From contig JASJHI010000465.1 of the NCBI GenBank assembly GCA_033791105.1, positions 1-22,545 of the forward strand: a DNA stretch of 22,545 bases, in the 5' to 3' direction. Position 1 is the stretch's first letter; each line of letters starts with the position of its first letter. Origin of the DNA: JASJHI01 sp033791105. Lineage in GTDB: Bacteria > Actinomycetota > Acidimicrobiia > Acidimicrobiales > Ilumatobacteraceae. Below are positions 1 to 7,229 of the stretch, one piece after another. The notes beneath the pieces are model-generated. The model did not search any database, was not told where the DNA came from, and saw only the letters and a list, made by a program, of their open reading frames with translations. A program made the position numbers and the translations under genes.

Positions 1-1188
1 CACCTCGCCACCGTCAACACCGCCATGCTCGAGCGCCACGAGATCACCCGCGACATCACCACGCCGGGGGTCGCCCGCGACGCGAATGGCGACCCGAACG
101 GTGAACTCCGAGAGATCCCCGCGATGTCGCACGCGATGACCGCGCTCGCGGTGATTCTCGAGAAGATGAACGACCCCGAGGCGATCGAGATTCTCGGTCA
201 GATGTGCGCCAATCAGGGGATCACAGGCCTCGTCGAACTCGCGTCCGCCGGTCTCCAGCGACCTCAGGGGCAGCAGTTGTGGCATACAACCGTCGACCGT
301 GACGACTATCCCGCGAGGATCTTCCAACGCCACGTCGCGGCCATCCCGCCCGGCGGCGAGACGTGGGACGATGCCGCCGAACTGATGCAGCAGCTCGCCG
401 CCGAGGACACCGCCAAGCTTCGCACCGCGGGCCTCAAAGTGATCCTCGACGGCTCGATCCAGGGGTTCACGGCGAAGATGGATTGGCCCGGGTACTACAA
501 GGGCGACGATCATGGGCTCTGGATCACCGCGCCGGAGCAGGTCCTCGACGTGTGCCGACCGTTCCACGAGCGGATGGTCAACATCCACACCCACTGCAAC
601 GGTGATCTCACCATCGATCTGTGGCTCGACACGGTCGAGCAGCTCCTCCGCGAGTCGGCCTGGCTCGATCACCGCCACACCGTCCAGCACTCACAGCTCA
701 CGCGGACACATCACTTTCGCCGGATGGCCAATCTCGGCATGTGCGCAAACATCTTCACCAACCATCTCTGGTACTGGGGCGATCAGCACCACGACATCAC
801 CATCGGCCCGGAACGGGCCAGGCGCATGGAGCCGTGCGCGACCGCCGAGCGCGAGGGTGTTCCATTCTCGATCCACAGCGACGCCAACGTCACCCCGCTC
901 GGACACCTGCACACGATGTGGTGCGCCGTCAATCGAGTCACGCCGTCGGGTCGAGTGCTCGGCGAGAACGAGCGCATCTCGGCCGAGTCGGCACTGCGCG
1001 CGGTGACGGTGGGATCGGCGTACCAGATCCGTGCGGACAACGAATTCGGATCGATCGAGTGCGGCAAGGCAGCCGACTTCACCGTCCTCGAGGAGAACCC
1101 GATGACCGTCGATCCGATGACGATCAAGGACATCGGCGTCTGGGGCACCGTCGTGGGCGGGACGCCCTTTGCGGCGAAACGGCCCTGA
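1..1188 (+). CDS. YtcJ-type amidohydrolase (Amidohydrolase_3), 3' part, truncated by the window start
   Basis: The reading frame is open from base 1, so the gene starts upstream; about 395 C-terminal residues are visible, and the family is usually about 550 residues. Family hallmarks are a DGSIQGFTAKM segment, a metal-site histidine block HTHCNGD, VQHSQL, the SIHSDANVTPLGHLHTMW stretch with a catalytic-type Asp, and the closing GSIECGKAADFTVLEENP block that rebuilds the small beta-sandwich domain. Members hydrolyse amide or related C-N bonds (for example N-substituted formamide deformylases) in the cytoplasm with bound metal; the substrate cannot be told from sequence. The N-terminal HxH metal motif would lie before the window. 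The gene converges on the CobW gene, with 15 bases between the two stop codons. Family assignment is firm; function is only general. Confidence 0.85.
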   Translation, partial: HLATVNTAMLERHEITRDITTPGVARDANGDPNGELREIPAMSHAMTALAVILEKMNDPEAIEILGQMCANQGITGLVELASAGLQRPQGQQLWHTTVDRDDYPARIFQRHVAAIPPGGETWDDAAELMQQLAAEDTAKLRTAGLKVILDGSIQGFTAKMDWPGYYKGDDHGLWITAPEQVLDVCRPFHERMVNIHTHCNGDLTIDLWLDTVEQLLRESAWLDHRHTVQHSQLTRTHHFRRMANLGMCANIFTNHLWYWGDQHHDITIGPERARRMEPCATAEREGVPFSIHSDANVTPLGHLHTMWCAVNRVTPSGRVLGENERISAESALRAVTVGSAYQIRADNEFGSIECGKAADFTVLEENPMTVDPMTIKDIGVWGTVVGGTPFAAKRP

Positions 1189-1203
1189 GCCGTTCCCGCT
1201 TGC

Positions 1204-2124
1204 TCAGCCCAGCGCTCGGTCGGCCAGCCCCGACAGCTCGGCGATGTCGAGCACGCCCCGTAGTCCGATCACGACCATCTCCGACCTGTGGGGGACGGCG
1301 CCCTTCCACGGTGAGACATACCGGCGGCGACCGACGACCTCGACGTGCGAAACGGTCGCCGGACCGACCTTCACGAGCCCCTTCGCGCGCAGGACGGTGT
1401 CCGGCAATTCGTCGATGAACCGTGCGAGCCGTGCGGCATCGATCGAGCGGTCGACGGACCACGACCACTGGACGTACCGGTCGCTGTGTGCGATTGGATC
1501 TGCGCCGATCGGACGGCTGTGACCAGCTCGCACCCCGAGCACGATGTCGGTCGGCACATCGCCGTGCGCCGCGACGAGACGCGGCACGTCGCCTGCGACA
1601 CCGTCGACCCACTCCTCCGTCTCGGCGAGTTCGTCCGTCGAAGTGAGATCGGACTTGGTCAGGATGATGAGGTCGGCCCCCTCGAGTTGCCGGAGGATCT
1701 CTCCGCCGACGTATCGATCGCGCGACCGCTTGCGTACGGTCGACGCGTCCGCGAGGACGATCACACCACCCGGCATGAACGGCGGAACCGTGCCCCAGGC
1801 CGCTGTCGCGGCCGGGTCGGCGACACCGCTGACCTCGATGACGATCTGGTCGGGCGGCGACGCTGCATCCATCAGCGAGGCGAGTGCCGATTGCAGGTCG
1901 CCACCGAGCGTGCAGCACACACAACCGTTCGGCAGGCTGACAAGACCTTCGCTCGCCCCGCCGAGGAGTGCGGCATCAATTGCCAACGAACCGAAATCGT
2001 TGACGACGACTCCCAGCCGTCGCCCTCCGGGCTCGCGCAACAGCGAGTTGATCACCGTCGTCTTGCCCGCCCCGAGATACCCCCCGATCACCGTGAGGGG
2101 AACGCTGTCCCGCGGGTCGTGCAC
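1204..2124 (-). CDS. CobW/COG0523 (G3E family) GTPase, putative metallochaperone
   Basis: A 306-aa P-loop GTPase. It shows Walker A GYLGAGKTT (about residues 15-23), the COG0523 metal-binding motif GCVCC (about 67-71), a guanine-specificity motif of the form TKSD, and a C-terminal CobW_C domain containing the RAKG segment. COG0523 proteins deliver or insert metals (Zn, Co, Fe or Ni depending on subgroup) using GTP hydrolysis; the metal is not predictable here. I chose the GTG at 2124 because GGGAGGA lies about 7 bases upstream; a GTG at 2139 would place that Shine-Dalgarno inside the gene. It is the last gene on its strand after the serine hydrolase, with about 100 bases between them, so it may be co-transcribed or have its own promoter. 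No Zur-like AT-rich box or cobalamin riboswitch was recognised upstream. Confidence 0.85.
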   Translation of the reverse strand: MHDPRDSVPLTVIGGYLGAGKTTVINSLLREPGGRRLGVVVNDFGSLAIDAALLGGASEGLVSLPNGCVCCTLGGDLQSALASLMDAASPPDQIVIEVSGVADPAATAAWGTVPPFMPGGVIVLADASTVRKRSRDRYVGGEILRQLEGADLIILTKSDLTSTDELAETEEWVDGVAGDVPRLVAAHGDVPTDIVLGVRAGHSRPIGADPIAHSDRYVQWSWSVDRSIDAARLARFIDELPDTVLRAKGLVKVGPATVSHVEVVGRRRYVSPWKGAVPHRSEMVVIGLRGVLDIAELSGLADRALG

Positions 2125-2227
2125 ACCCCATCCTCCCACGCCCTCCCGGCCGCAGCGTCACGAACAACGCCCGGATCCGCGGTTATCGCTCACACAAATC
2201 CGAAGTGTGCGCCGGATGATCGGGTGG
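2125..2227 (-). other. Intergenic region upstream of the CobW gene
   Basis: This gap of about 100 bases between the serine hydrolase stop and the CobW start carries a clear Shine-Dalgarno (GGGAGGA, near 2132-2138 read on the minus strand). It also has an imperfect inverted repeat (CACAC...GTGTG with a 9-base spacer, around 2189-2210). The repeat could be a weak hairpin or an operator. No clear -35/-10 pair was identified. The assignment of function is weak. Confidence 0.3.
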
Positions 2228-3673
2228 TCAGGTGGTGACGAACCCGCCGGCTTCGAAGGCACGGTTGATGATCGACTCGAGGCGGGGGGTGTCGTCCGGG
2301 TATGGGCCACTCACGGTGATCGCCCACGTCACACCATCACCCCGATTCATCGCCATCGCGTGTGTCGCCTCGATCGTTCCGGTGTGGCCATAGCGGTCGC
2401 CGCCGTACAGCAGCAGACCGAGGCCATAGCCGCGCTGACCGCGCTGACCGTTGACCGGTGTCTTCATCATCTCCAGTGTTTCGGGAGTGAGCAGCGTGTG
2501 GCCTGTCGTCGACGGATCGAGTGCGTCGAGTACGGCGACCAGATCGGCCGGAGTGGCGATCCAGCCGCCCGCACCTCCCAGCGTTTCCATGTAGTTGCGT
2601 CCGAGCGTCGTCGGGTGGAGGATCTCGTCGGGGCCGGGATCGAAGGTCGCCGCGAGGCGCGGGCCCGAGATTCCGAGCGGCGTGAGGACGCGGGCGTACA
2701 CCTCGTCGTCGTAGTCGTTGCCGGTCAGCGCCTCGATCAGTTCACCCGCGACGCAATAGTTCATGTTGCTGTACCGATAGGTGCCGCCCGGGTTCGAACT
2801 CGGTGAACGGTCGAGGCCGATCCGGGCGGCGTCGGTGCAGTCGTCGGCGCCACCACCGAAGAACACGGTGCGGTACTTGCCGAAACCGGCGGTGTGGTTC
2901 AGCAGGTGGCGCGGCGTGATCGCCTCGATCGACGCCGGCGAAGATGTGAGACCAACGTGTTCGGCCACCCGCCGACCGATCGGCTCGTCGAGGCCGACGA
3001 TCCCATCTTCGACGAGCCCCAAGAGTGTGATCGCGGTGAGTGTCTTCGAGATGCTCGCGATGCGGAACCTGTCCTGCGGCTCTGCGGCGTCGACCGGCAG
3101 GGGCGCGCGCTCTCCGATCGCGGCGCGGTGCACGATCTCGCCTCCGATCGAGACGGCGACCGATGCGGCGGTGTTGCCGTTGCGCAGGAGCGCATCGGCG
3201 AGGAAGAAGTCGAATGCCGCCCATCCGGTCGGGAGCTCTGTCAGGTCGACGAACGGCTGCAGCGGCTCCGGATCGAAGGTTGGTTCGTCGTCACCGAACC
3301 CGACCAGCGCTGCCTGGTAGGGGGAGTCGGACTCCGGCAATGGATTCGCAGAGCTCGGGTCATCCGGGATCGAGAGTTCCTGGGTCGTCGACGGTACGCG
3401 GACCCCCGGTTGTTCGACCGGCTCGATCGAGCTCGTCGTCGTGGGGCGAGCGGTCGTCGTGGGCGACGGGGTTGTCGCCGGCAGCTCCGTTGTCGAGCTG
3501 TCGACCGATGAGTGCTCGGGCGCATCGGCGCCAATGCCCGTGCTGACCGGATCCGGCCCACCGCACGCAACCGCGACCGCCACCAGCACCACGATCCCGA
3601 CACGTCGCCACACCGGCCCATGATGACCCGGCGTCGGCGACTGGGGGTGGCATGCCGACGATCGGGTCGGCAC
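2228..3673 (-). CDS. Serine hydrolase, beta-lactamase/DD-peptidase (class C-like) family, probable lipoprotein
   Basis: A 481-aa protein with a beta-lactamase family catalytic domain (about residues 150-470). The active-site set is visible: SISK (S207 and K210, the SxxK motif), YSN (301-303) and HTG (430-432, the KTG-equivalent). Before it lie a hydrophobic segment ending in a Cys (VAVAVAC, about residues 31-37), which reads as a weak lipobox, and a Ser/Thr/Pro-rich linker (about 45-90). This fits an extracytoplasmic, membrane-anchored hydrolase. Relatives act as D-Ala-D-Ala carboxypeptidases, esterases or peptidases; the substrate is unknown. The GTG at 3673 has GAGG 7 bases upstream, overlapping the preceding polymerase stop. 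A GTG at 3613 would start right before the RR-hydrophobic signal sequence and is a good alternative. It sits 9 bases after the LigD-polymerase gene, suggesting co-transcription. Confidence 0.82.
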   Translation of the reverse strand: MPTRSSACHPQSPTPGHHGPVWRRVGIVVLVAVAVACGGPDPVSTGIGADAPEHSSVDSSTTELPATTPSPTTTARPTTTSSIEPVEQPGVRVPSTTQELSIPDDPSSANPLPESDSPYQAALVGFGDDEPTFDPEPLQPFVDLTELPTGWAAFDFFLADALLRNGNTAASVAVSIGGEIVHRAAIGERAPLPVDAAEPQDRFRIASISKTLTAITLLGLVEDGIVGLDEPIGRRVAEHVGLTSSPASIEAITPRHLLNHTAGFGKYRTVFFGGGADDCTDAARIGLDRSPSSNPGGTYRYSNMNYCVAGELIEALTGNDYDDEVYARVLTPLGISGPRLAATFDPGPDEILHPTTLGRNYMETLGGAGGWIATPADLVAVLDALDPSTTGHTLLTPETLEMMKTPVNGQRGQRGYGLGLLLYGGDRYGHTGTIEATHAMAMNRGDGVTWAITVSGPYPDDTPRLESIINRAFEAGGFVTT

Positions 3674-3682
3674 CGGGCAGCC

Positions 3683-4585
3683 TCAGCCGGGGATCGGTAG
3701 TTCCTGCTCGATGGTGAGCACCGGCTCGAACAGATCGCCCAGCGCGTCGAGGCGACCGAGCACGTCAGCGCTGTCGAAGCGCAGCGCCAGAGCTCCGGCA
3801 GCACACCGGTCGACCTCGTCCCAGGTGACCGGCGTCGATACGGTCGGCGTCGGCCTCGCGCGCAGCGAGTAGGGAGCGATGGTCGTCTTGTGCAGCGTGT
3901 TCTGGCTCCAATCGACGAAGATCTTGCCGCCGCGTTCGGACTTGGCCATCACGGTCGTCACACGTCCGGACATCTGGCGCTCCATCAGCTGTCCGACGGC
4001 GAGCGCGAAGTCTGCGGCAGCACTGTGAGTGGCGGTCGGCGTGTTGAGCGGCACATACATCTGCAGCCCTTTCGACCCCGACGTCTTGCACCATCCCTCC
4101 AGCCCGACCGAATCGAGCACACCCCGCACGCCGAGCGCGACCTGACAGCACTCGACGATGGACGTGTCCGGTCCGGGGTCGAAGTCGAACACCAGAGCTC
4201 GCGGGATCTCAGGTGCGTCGGCGCACGCCATCGGCGCGTGAAGTTCGATCGCCGCCAGATTGGCGGCCCAGACCATCGCAGCCGGCTCCTCGATGCGGCA
4301 GTATTCGATCCCGCCCCGCCGATCACCGGGACCGAGCGCGACCGGAAGCCATTCCGGGCGGTGGCTGGGGCAACGCTTTTCGAAGAACCCGGTGCTGTCG
4401 GTGCCGTCGGGATACCGGCGAAAGGTGATGCACCGACCGGACAGGTGCGGAATGATCCACGGAGCAACACGGGCGTGATAGTCGACGACCTCGGCCTTCG
4501 TGAAGCCGTTCGCGTAGAGGACCTTGTCGAGGTTGGTCAACCGAACGGTGCGGCCATCGATATCGACTTCGACGGGCGCAACCAT
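3683..4585 (-). CDS. Stand-alone LigD-type polymerase/primase domain (NHEJ)
   Basis: A 300-aa member of the archaeo-eukaryotic primase family matching the LigD PolDom, without ligase or phosphoesterase domains. Visible motifs: LVFDFDPG with the metal-binding pair D134/D136 (motif I); TSGSKGLQMYVPL (about 168-180, motif II); and KIFVDWSQN with D225 (motif III). PolDoms add ribo- or deoxynucleotides at broken ends and fill gaps during Ku-dependent end joining. The gene starts 13 bases after the Ku stop, a classical bacterial NHEJ pairing. A DNA ligase partner is not in the window and would have to be elsewhere. Motif II shows Gln175 where LigD polymerases such as the Pseudomonas enzyme have His, so activity may differ. 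The family is secure; the name ligD is avoided because the ligase is missing. Confidence 0.9.
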   Translation of the reverse strand: MVAPVEVDIDGRTVRLTNLDKVLYANGFTKAEVVDYHARVAPWIIPHLSGRCITFRRYPDGTDSTGFFEKRCPSHRPEWLPVALGPGDRRGGIEYCRIEEPAAMVWAANLAAIELHAPMACADAPEIPRALVFDFDPGPDTSIVECCQVALGVRGVLDSVGLEGWCKTSGSKGLQMYVPLNTPTATHSAAADFALAVGQLMERQMSGRVTTVMAKSERGGKIFVDWSQNTLHKTTIAPYSLRARPTPTVSTPVTWDEVDRCAAGALALRFDSADVLGRLDALGDLFEPVLTIEQELPIPG

Positions 4586-4598
4586 CGGCGGATCGGCC

Positions 4599-5507
4599 TC
4601 AGGCGGACTTCTTGGCGGACGGCTTCTTGGCCGTCACCGACTTCTTGGCCGGCTTCTTGGCCGCCTTGCCCGCCTTCTTCGCCGGGGCCTTCCGCGCGGC
4701 GGACTGTTTCGCCGGATGGCGGCCCCTGGCCTCCTTGGCTGCCGAGACGCTCGCTTCGAGCGCCGCCATGATGTCGATGACATTCGGCTTCTCAGCGGCA
4801 GCGGCGGGTGCCTCGAACTCCTCGCCGGCGACCTTCTTGTCGATGAGCGCGATCACCTGATCGCGATACTCGTCGTGGTATCGGTCCGGCTCGAAATCGG
4901 CGCTCAGCGACTGGACCAGAGATTCGGCCATCGCCATCTCCTTGCTGGTGACCTCGACGTCATCGATCCCCTGCAACTCGTCGATGTCGGCGGGATCGAC
5001 CACCTCGTCGGCATACGCCAGCGACGACATGATGAGCCGGCCCTCCTCGGCGCGGACCGCCGCCGTGTACTGCTTGTTGCGCATCACGAAGCGGCCGATG
5101 GCGACCTTGCCACTTGCCTCCATCGCCCGGGCGAGCAGCGCGTACGGTTTTGGTGAGCCGTTGGGCGCGAGGTGGTAGGCGGTATCGAAGTAGATCGGGT
5201 CGATCTCCACCAGGTCGACGAACTCCTCGAGATCGACAGATTTCGTCGCCACCGGCATGAACGGTTCGAGTTCGTCCGGATCGACGACGACGTACTGGCC
5301 CTTGGAGAACTCGTAGCCCTTGACGATGTGCTCGTCGGACACCTCCTCGCCCGTCTCCGCATTCACCTTGCGGTAGCGGATGCGCGACATGTTTCGTTCG
5401 TCGAGCTGGTTGAACGACACGCTTCGTTTGCGCACCGCGTGGAACATCTTGACTGGGATCGCCACGAGGCCGAACGAGATCGTGCCGGTCCACACCGGGC
5501 GGGCCAT
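4599..5507 (-). CDS. ku: Ku, non-homologous end-joining DNA-end-binding protein
   Basis: A 302-aa protein starting MARPVWTGTISFGLVAIPVK, the canonical bacterial Ku N-terminus; it has the ring-forming core (about 1-255). Family features include the GYEFSKGQYVVV block (about 64-75), IYFDTAYHLAP (about 105-115) and the PNVIDIMAAL segment (about 241-250). The last 46 residues form a low-complexity Lys/Ala/Pro tail with KKAPAKK-like units, resembling the extended basic C-terminus of some actinobacterial Ku proteins that helps DNA binding. Ku homodimers encircle DNA ends and recruit the polymerase and ligase. The frame is open further upstream, but the ATG at 5507 matches the family start. The LigD-type polymerase follows after 13 bases. 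A GTGTG-A-CACAC palindrome sits just upstream. Confidence 0.95.
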   Translation of the reverse strand: MARPVWTGTISFGLVAIPVKMFHAVRKRSVSFNQLDERNMSRIRYRKVNAETGEEVSDEHIVKGYEFSKGQYVVVDPDELEPFMPVATKSVDLEEFVDLVEIDPIYFDTAYHLAPNGSPKPYALLARAMEASGKVAIGRFVMRNKQYTAAVRAEEGRLIMSSLAYADEVVDPADIDELQGIDDVEVTSKEMAMAESLVQSLSADFEPDRYHDEYRDQVIALIDKKVAGEEFEAPAAAAEKPNVIDIMAALEASVSAAKEARGRHPAKQSAARKAPAKKAGKAAKKPAKKSVTAKKPSAKKSA

Positions 5508-5514
5508 GCCACAA

Positions 5515-5525
5515 GTGTGACACAC
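5515..5525. promoter_or_regulatory. 11-bp palindrome at the Ku promoter, possible operator
   Basis: GTGTG-A-CACAC is a perfect inverted repeat around a single base, 7 bases upstream of the Ku ATG. On the minus strand it overlaps a candidate -10-like CACACT (6 bases before the ATG). A repressor binding here could control the NHEJ operon. This is based only on symmetry and position. Confidence 0.3.
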
Positions 5526-5547
5526 GGGTGCCCGGTCGGCCGGTGGA

Positions 5548-6465
5548 TCAGGTCTGATCGAGGACGGCGCGGGCGACGATGTCGGTGCCGAAACCGGTGA
5601 GGATCGCGAGATAGAGCAGACCCGTCGCCGCCATGACCGCCGAGTAGTAGCGCTCGCGAAGCGCCGCTTTCGTGATGAAGATGAGCGCGATCGTGGTGAT
5701 CGCGCAGGCCGCCCACATCCAGCCGAGGAGGCCGGCCCAGCCGTCGTCGACACTGCCGTTCCACACGCTGACCATGCCGGTCGGCAGCAGCATCACAGCG
5801 ACCTCGAACGGCCAGATCCACGCGATCGCGTTGACCATCTCGTTGAGGAGTTGGCGGGGGAGACCAGGCTGCACGAGGTACCAGTGACCGAGCAGCATCC
5901 CGTCGCTGATCGCGCCGATGAAGGCCGCACCGACCAGCGTCCTCAGCAACGCCACGACCGTGTCGCCCCATTCGAGGGAGCCCGTTCCACCCGACGTGGC
6001 GTCGACCGATGCGGCGACGAGACCGAAGATGCCGATCAATGCCGGCACGAGGTCGAGCACCGGTGGGAACTCCGCGCCACGGTCGTCCGATCCGGGCGCA
6101 CCGTCCGCAGGCAGCCCATCGTCCTCGTCGATCTGCCGGTCGATCCCCGTCATCGCGGCGACGCGTTCTGATCGACGGTCGAATTCACCGCGCTGACCGC
6201 TGACGCCGGCATCCTTTCTGACGATCGAGACGACGAGCGCGGCCAGGCACGCGAGCGCCACTGCGAAGGATGCGGCCTCGCGGAGTGGCACGACGCCGAA
6301 CCGCACTCCAACCGCGAACGAGGCGATCGCAAAACACCCGTAGACACCGCGCAGCAGCCATCCGTAGCCGAGGCCGATGATGCGCCGGCGAGTGGTGAAC
6401 CAGCAGAAAAACATGCCACCCGTCGCCCACTGCAACAGCACCGTGGCAGCGTCGAGGCGAATCAC
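5548..6465 (-). CDS. Multi-spanning membrane protein of unknown function
   Basis: A 305-aa protein, not recognised. It has hydrophobic segments consistent with roughly seven or eight transmembrane helices: three in the first 85 residues, then a polar, acidic cytoplasmic-type loop (about residues 90-140, rich in Asp/Arg/Gly), then further helices to the C-terminus. A notable conserved-looking stretch is GHWYLVQPGLPRQ followed by NAIAWIWPFEVAVMLLP. The start chosen is the GTG at 6465, which lies 8 bases after a TACCCT hexamer, implying a leaderless mRNA; the frame is open further upstream into the divergent gene. It is divergent from the lipoprotein gene and lies 40 bases before Ku on the same strand. 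No catalytic motif was seen, so no function is proposed. Confidence 0.7.
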   Translation of the reverse strand: MIRLDAATVLLQWATGGMFFCWFTTRRRIIGLGYGWLLRGVYGCFAIASFAVGVRFGVVPLREAASFAVALACLAALVVSIVRKDAGVSGQRGEFDRRSERVAAMTGIDRQIDEDDGLPADGAPGSDDRGAEFPPVLDLVPALIGIFGLVAASVDATSGGTGSLEWGDTVVALLRTLVGAAFIGAISDGMLLGHWYLVQPGLPRQLLNEMVNAIAWIWPFEVAVMLLPTGMVSVWNGSVDDGWAGLLGWMWAACAITTIALIFITKAALRERYYSAVMAATGLLYLAILTGFGTDIVARAVLDQT

Positions 6466-6473
6466 GGATGCGC

Positions 6474-6479
6474 AGGGTA
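6474..6479 (-). promoter_or_regulatory. Candidate -10 (TACCCT) for the membrane protein gene, leaderless
   Basis: TACCCT on the minus strand matches TAnnnT and ends 8 bases before the GTG at 6465, so transcription would begin at or next to the start codon. Confidence 0.5.
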
Positions 6480-6485
6480 ACGGCC

Positions 6486-6491
6486 TAGTCT
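6486..6491 (+). promoter_or_regulatory. Candidate -10 (TAGTCT) for the lipoprotein gene, leaderless
   Basis: TAGTCT matches TAnnnT and ends 9 bases before the ATG at 6501. It faces the TACCCT hexamer of the divergent gene within 35 bases, making a compact bidirectional promoter. Confidence 0.55.
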
Positions 6492-6500
6492 GACGGCGCC

Positions 6501-7190
6501 ATGGCCACCCCCAGCGCCCCCGTGCGCACACCGGCGCGCGCGCCCGGCCGACCGTTCGGCCGCCGATCGTCACGTCTCGTTCTCGGACTCGTGTCGGCCA
6601 TCGCGCTCGCCGGCTGCATCACCGGTCAGCGGCCCTCGTTCCTCGACGACCAGCCGGTGGCCACGGAGACCGGCAACGAACCGATCGACGACGTTCTGGA
6701 GCGCCTCGACAGCGTGGGACTGGCGGAGTTCACCGCCGACTACGAGATCCTGACGAAGCTCGGCAACCGCACATCGACCGCGCGTGTCGTGCACGCACCC
6801 ACGGACCGATGGTCCGTCACGATCAACGACGTGCGTTTCATCGACGGCAGCGTCCAGGCCGCCACCTGCGATCTCGCATCCGCCGAGTGCCAGGCGAGCA
6901 TCGACGACGCGCGCATCAGCGATATCGGCGTCACCCACCGTTTCTATGCCCCAGACTTTGCCCGCCGACTGCGCGTCGATGCGAATCGCCGGATCGGCGA
7001 ACCCGTCGGCTACTCGATCACCGCTGCCGGGATGCCTGCCCTCTGCGTCGACGTCCCCGTCTCCGGGGGAACCAAGGTGTACTGCGCCATCGAGGCCGGG
7101 CCACTCGCGCTCTATGACGGCAACGACGTCAACATCGCGCTCACGAGCTACAGCGACGTCCCCGACGAGACCGCGTTCGAGACGAGCTGA
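6501..7190 (+). CDS. Putative lipoprotein of unknown function
   Basis: A 229-aa protein with a long basic N-region (FGRRSSRLVLGLV, about residues 19-31), a hydrophobic core and a good lipobox LAGC (36-39). Cys39 is therefore the likely lipidated residue, giving an envelope-anchored mature protein of about 190 residues. The RR pair might direct Tat export, but the context is not a strict Tat motif. The mature part has four further cysteines in two regions (TCDLASAEC and the ALCVDVPV/VYCAIEA pair), which could form disulfides. The overall beta-rich pattern recalls actinobacterial lipoproteins of the LppX/LprG type, but I cannot support that assignment. The ATG is preceded by a TAGTCT -10 hexamer. 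It is followed after 39 bases by the AlkC gene. Confidence 0.72.
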   Translation: MATPSAPVRTPARAPGRPFGRRSSRLVLGLVSAIALAGCITGQRPSFLDDQPVATETGNEPIDDVLERLDSVGLAEFTADYEILTKLGNRTSTARVVHAPTDRWSVTINDVRFIDGSVQAATCDLASAECQASIDDARISDIGVTHRFYAPDFARRLRVDANRRIGEPVGYSITAAGMPALCVDVPVSGGTKVYCAIEAGPLALYDGNDVNIALTSYSDVPDETAFETS

Positions 7191-7229
7191 CGAGACCGAC
7201 GGACGATCGATCGAAGGACGGACCCACAG

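Noticed and set aside
1185..1207. CTGAGC...GCTCAG inverted repeat between the amidohydrolase and CobW stops
   Set aside because: Only a 6-bp stem with an 11-base loop. Convergent TGA stop codons force part of the symmetry, so it is not convincing as a terminator.
4605..4760. Possible tandem repeat or CRISPR-like array at the 3' end of ku
   Set aside because: The periodic sequence is explained by the Lys/Ala/Pro-coding tail of Ku; there are no regular repeats with unique spacers.
5546..5559. GATCAG-gt-CTGATC palindrome at the end of the membrane protein gene
   Set aside because: It lies over the last codons and stop and is explained by the coding sequence; no regulatory role is suggested by position.
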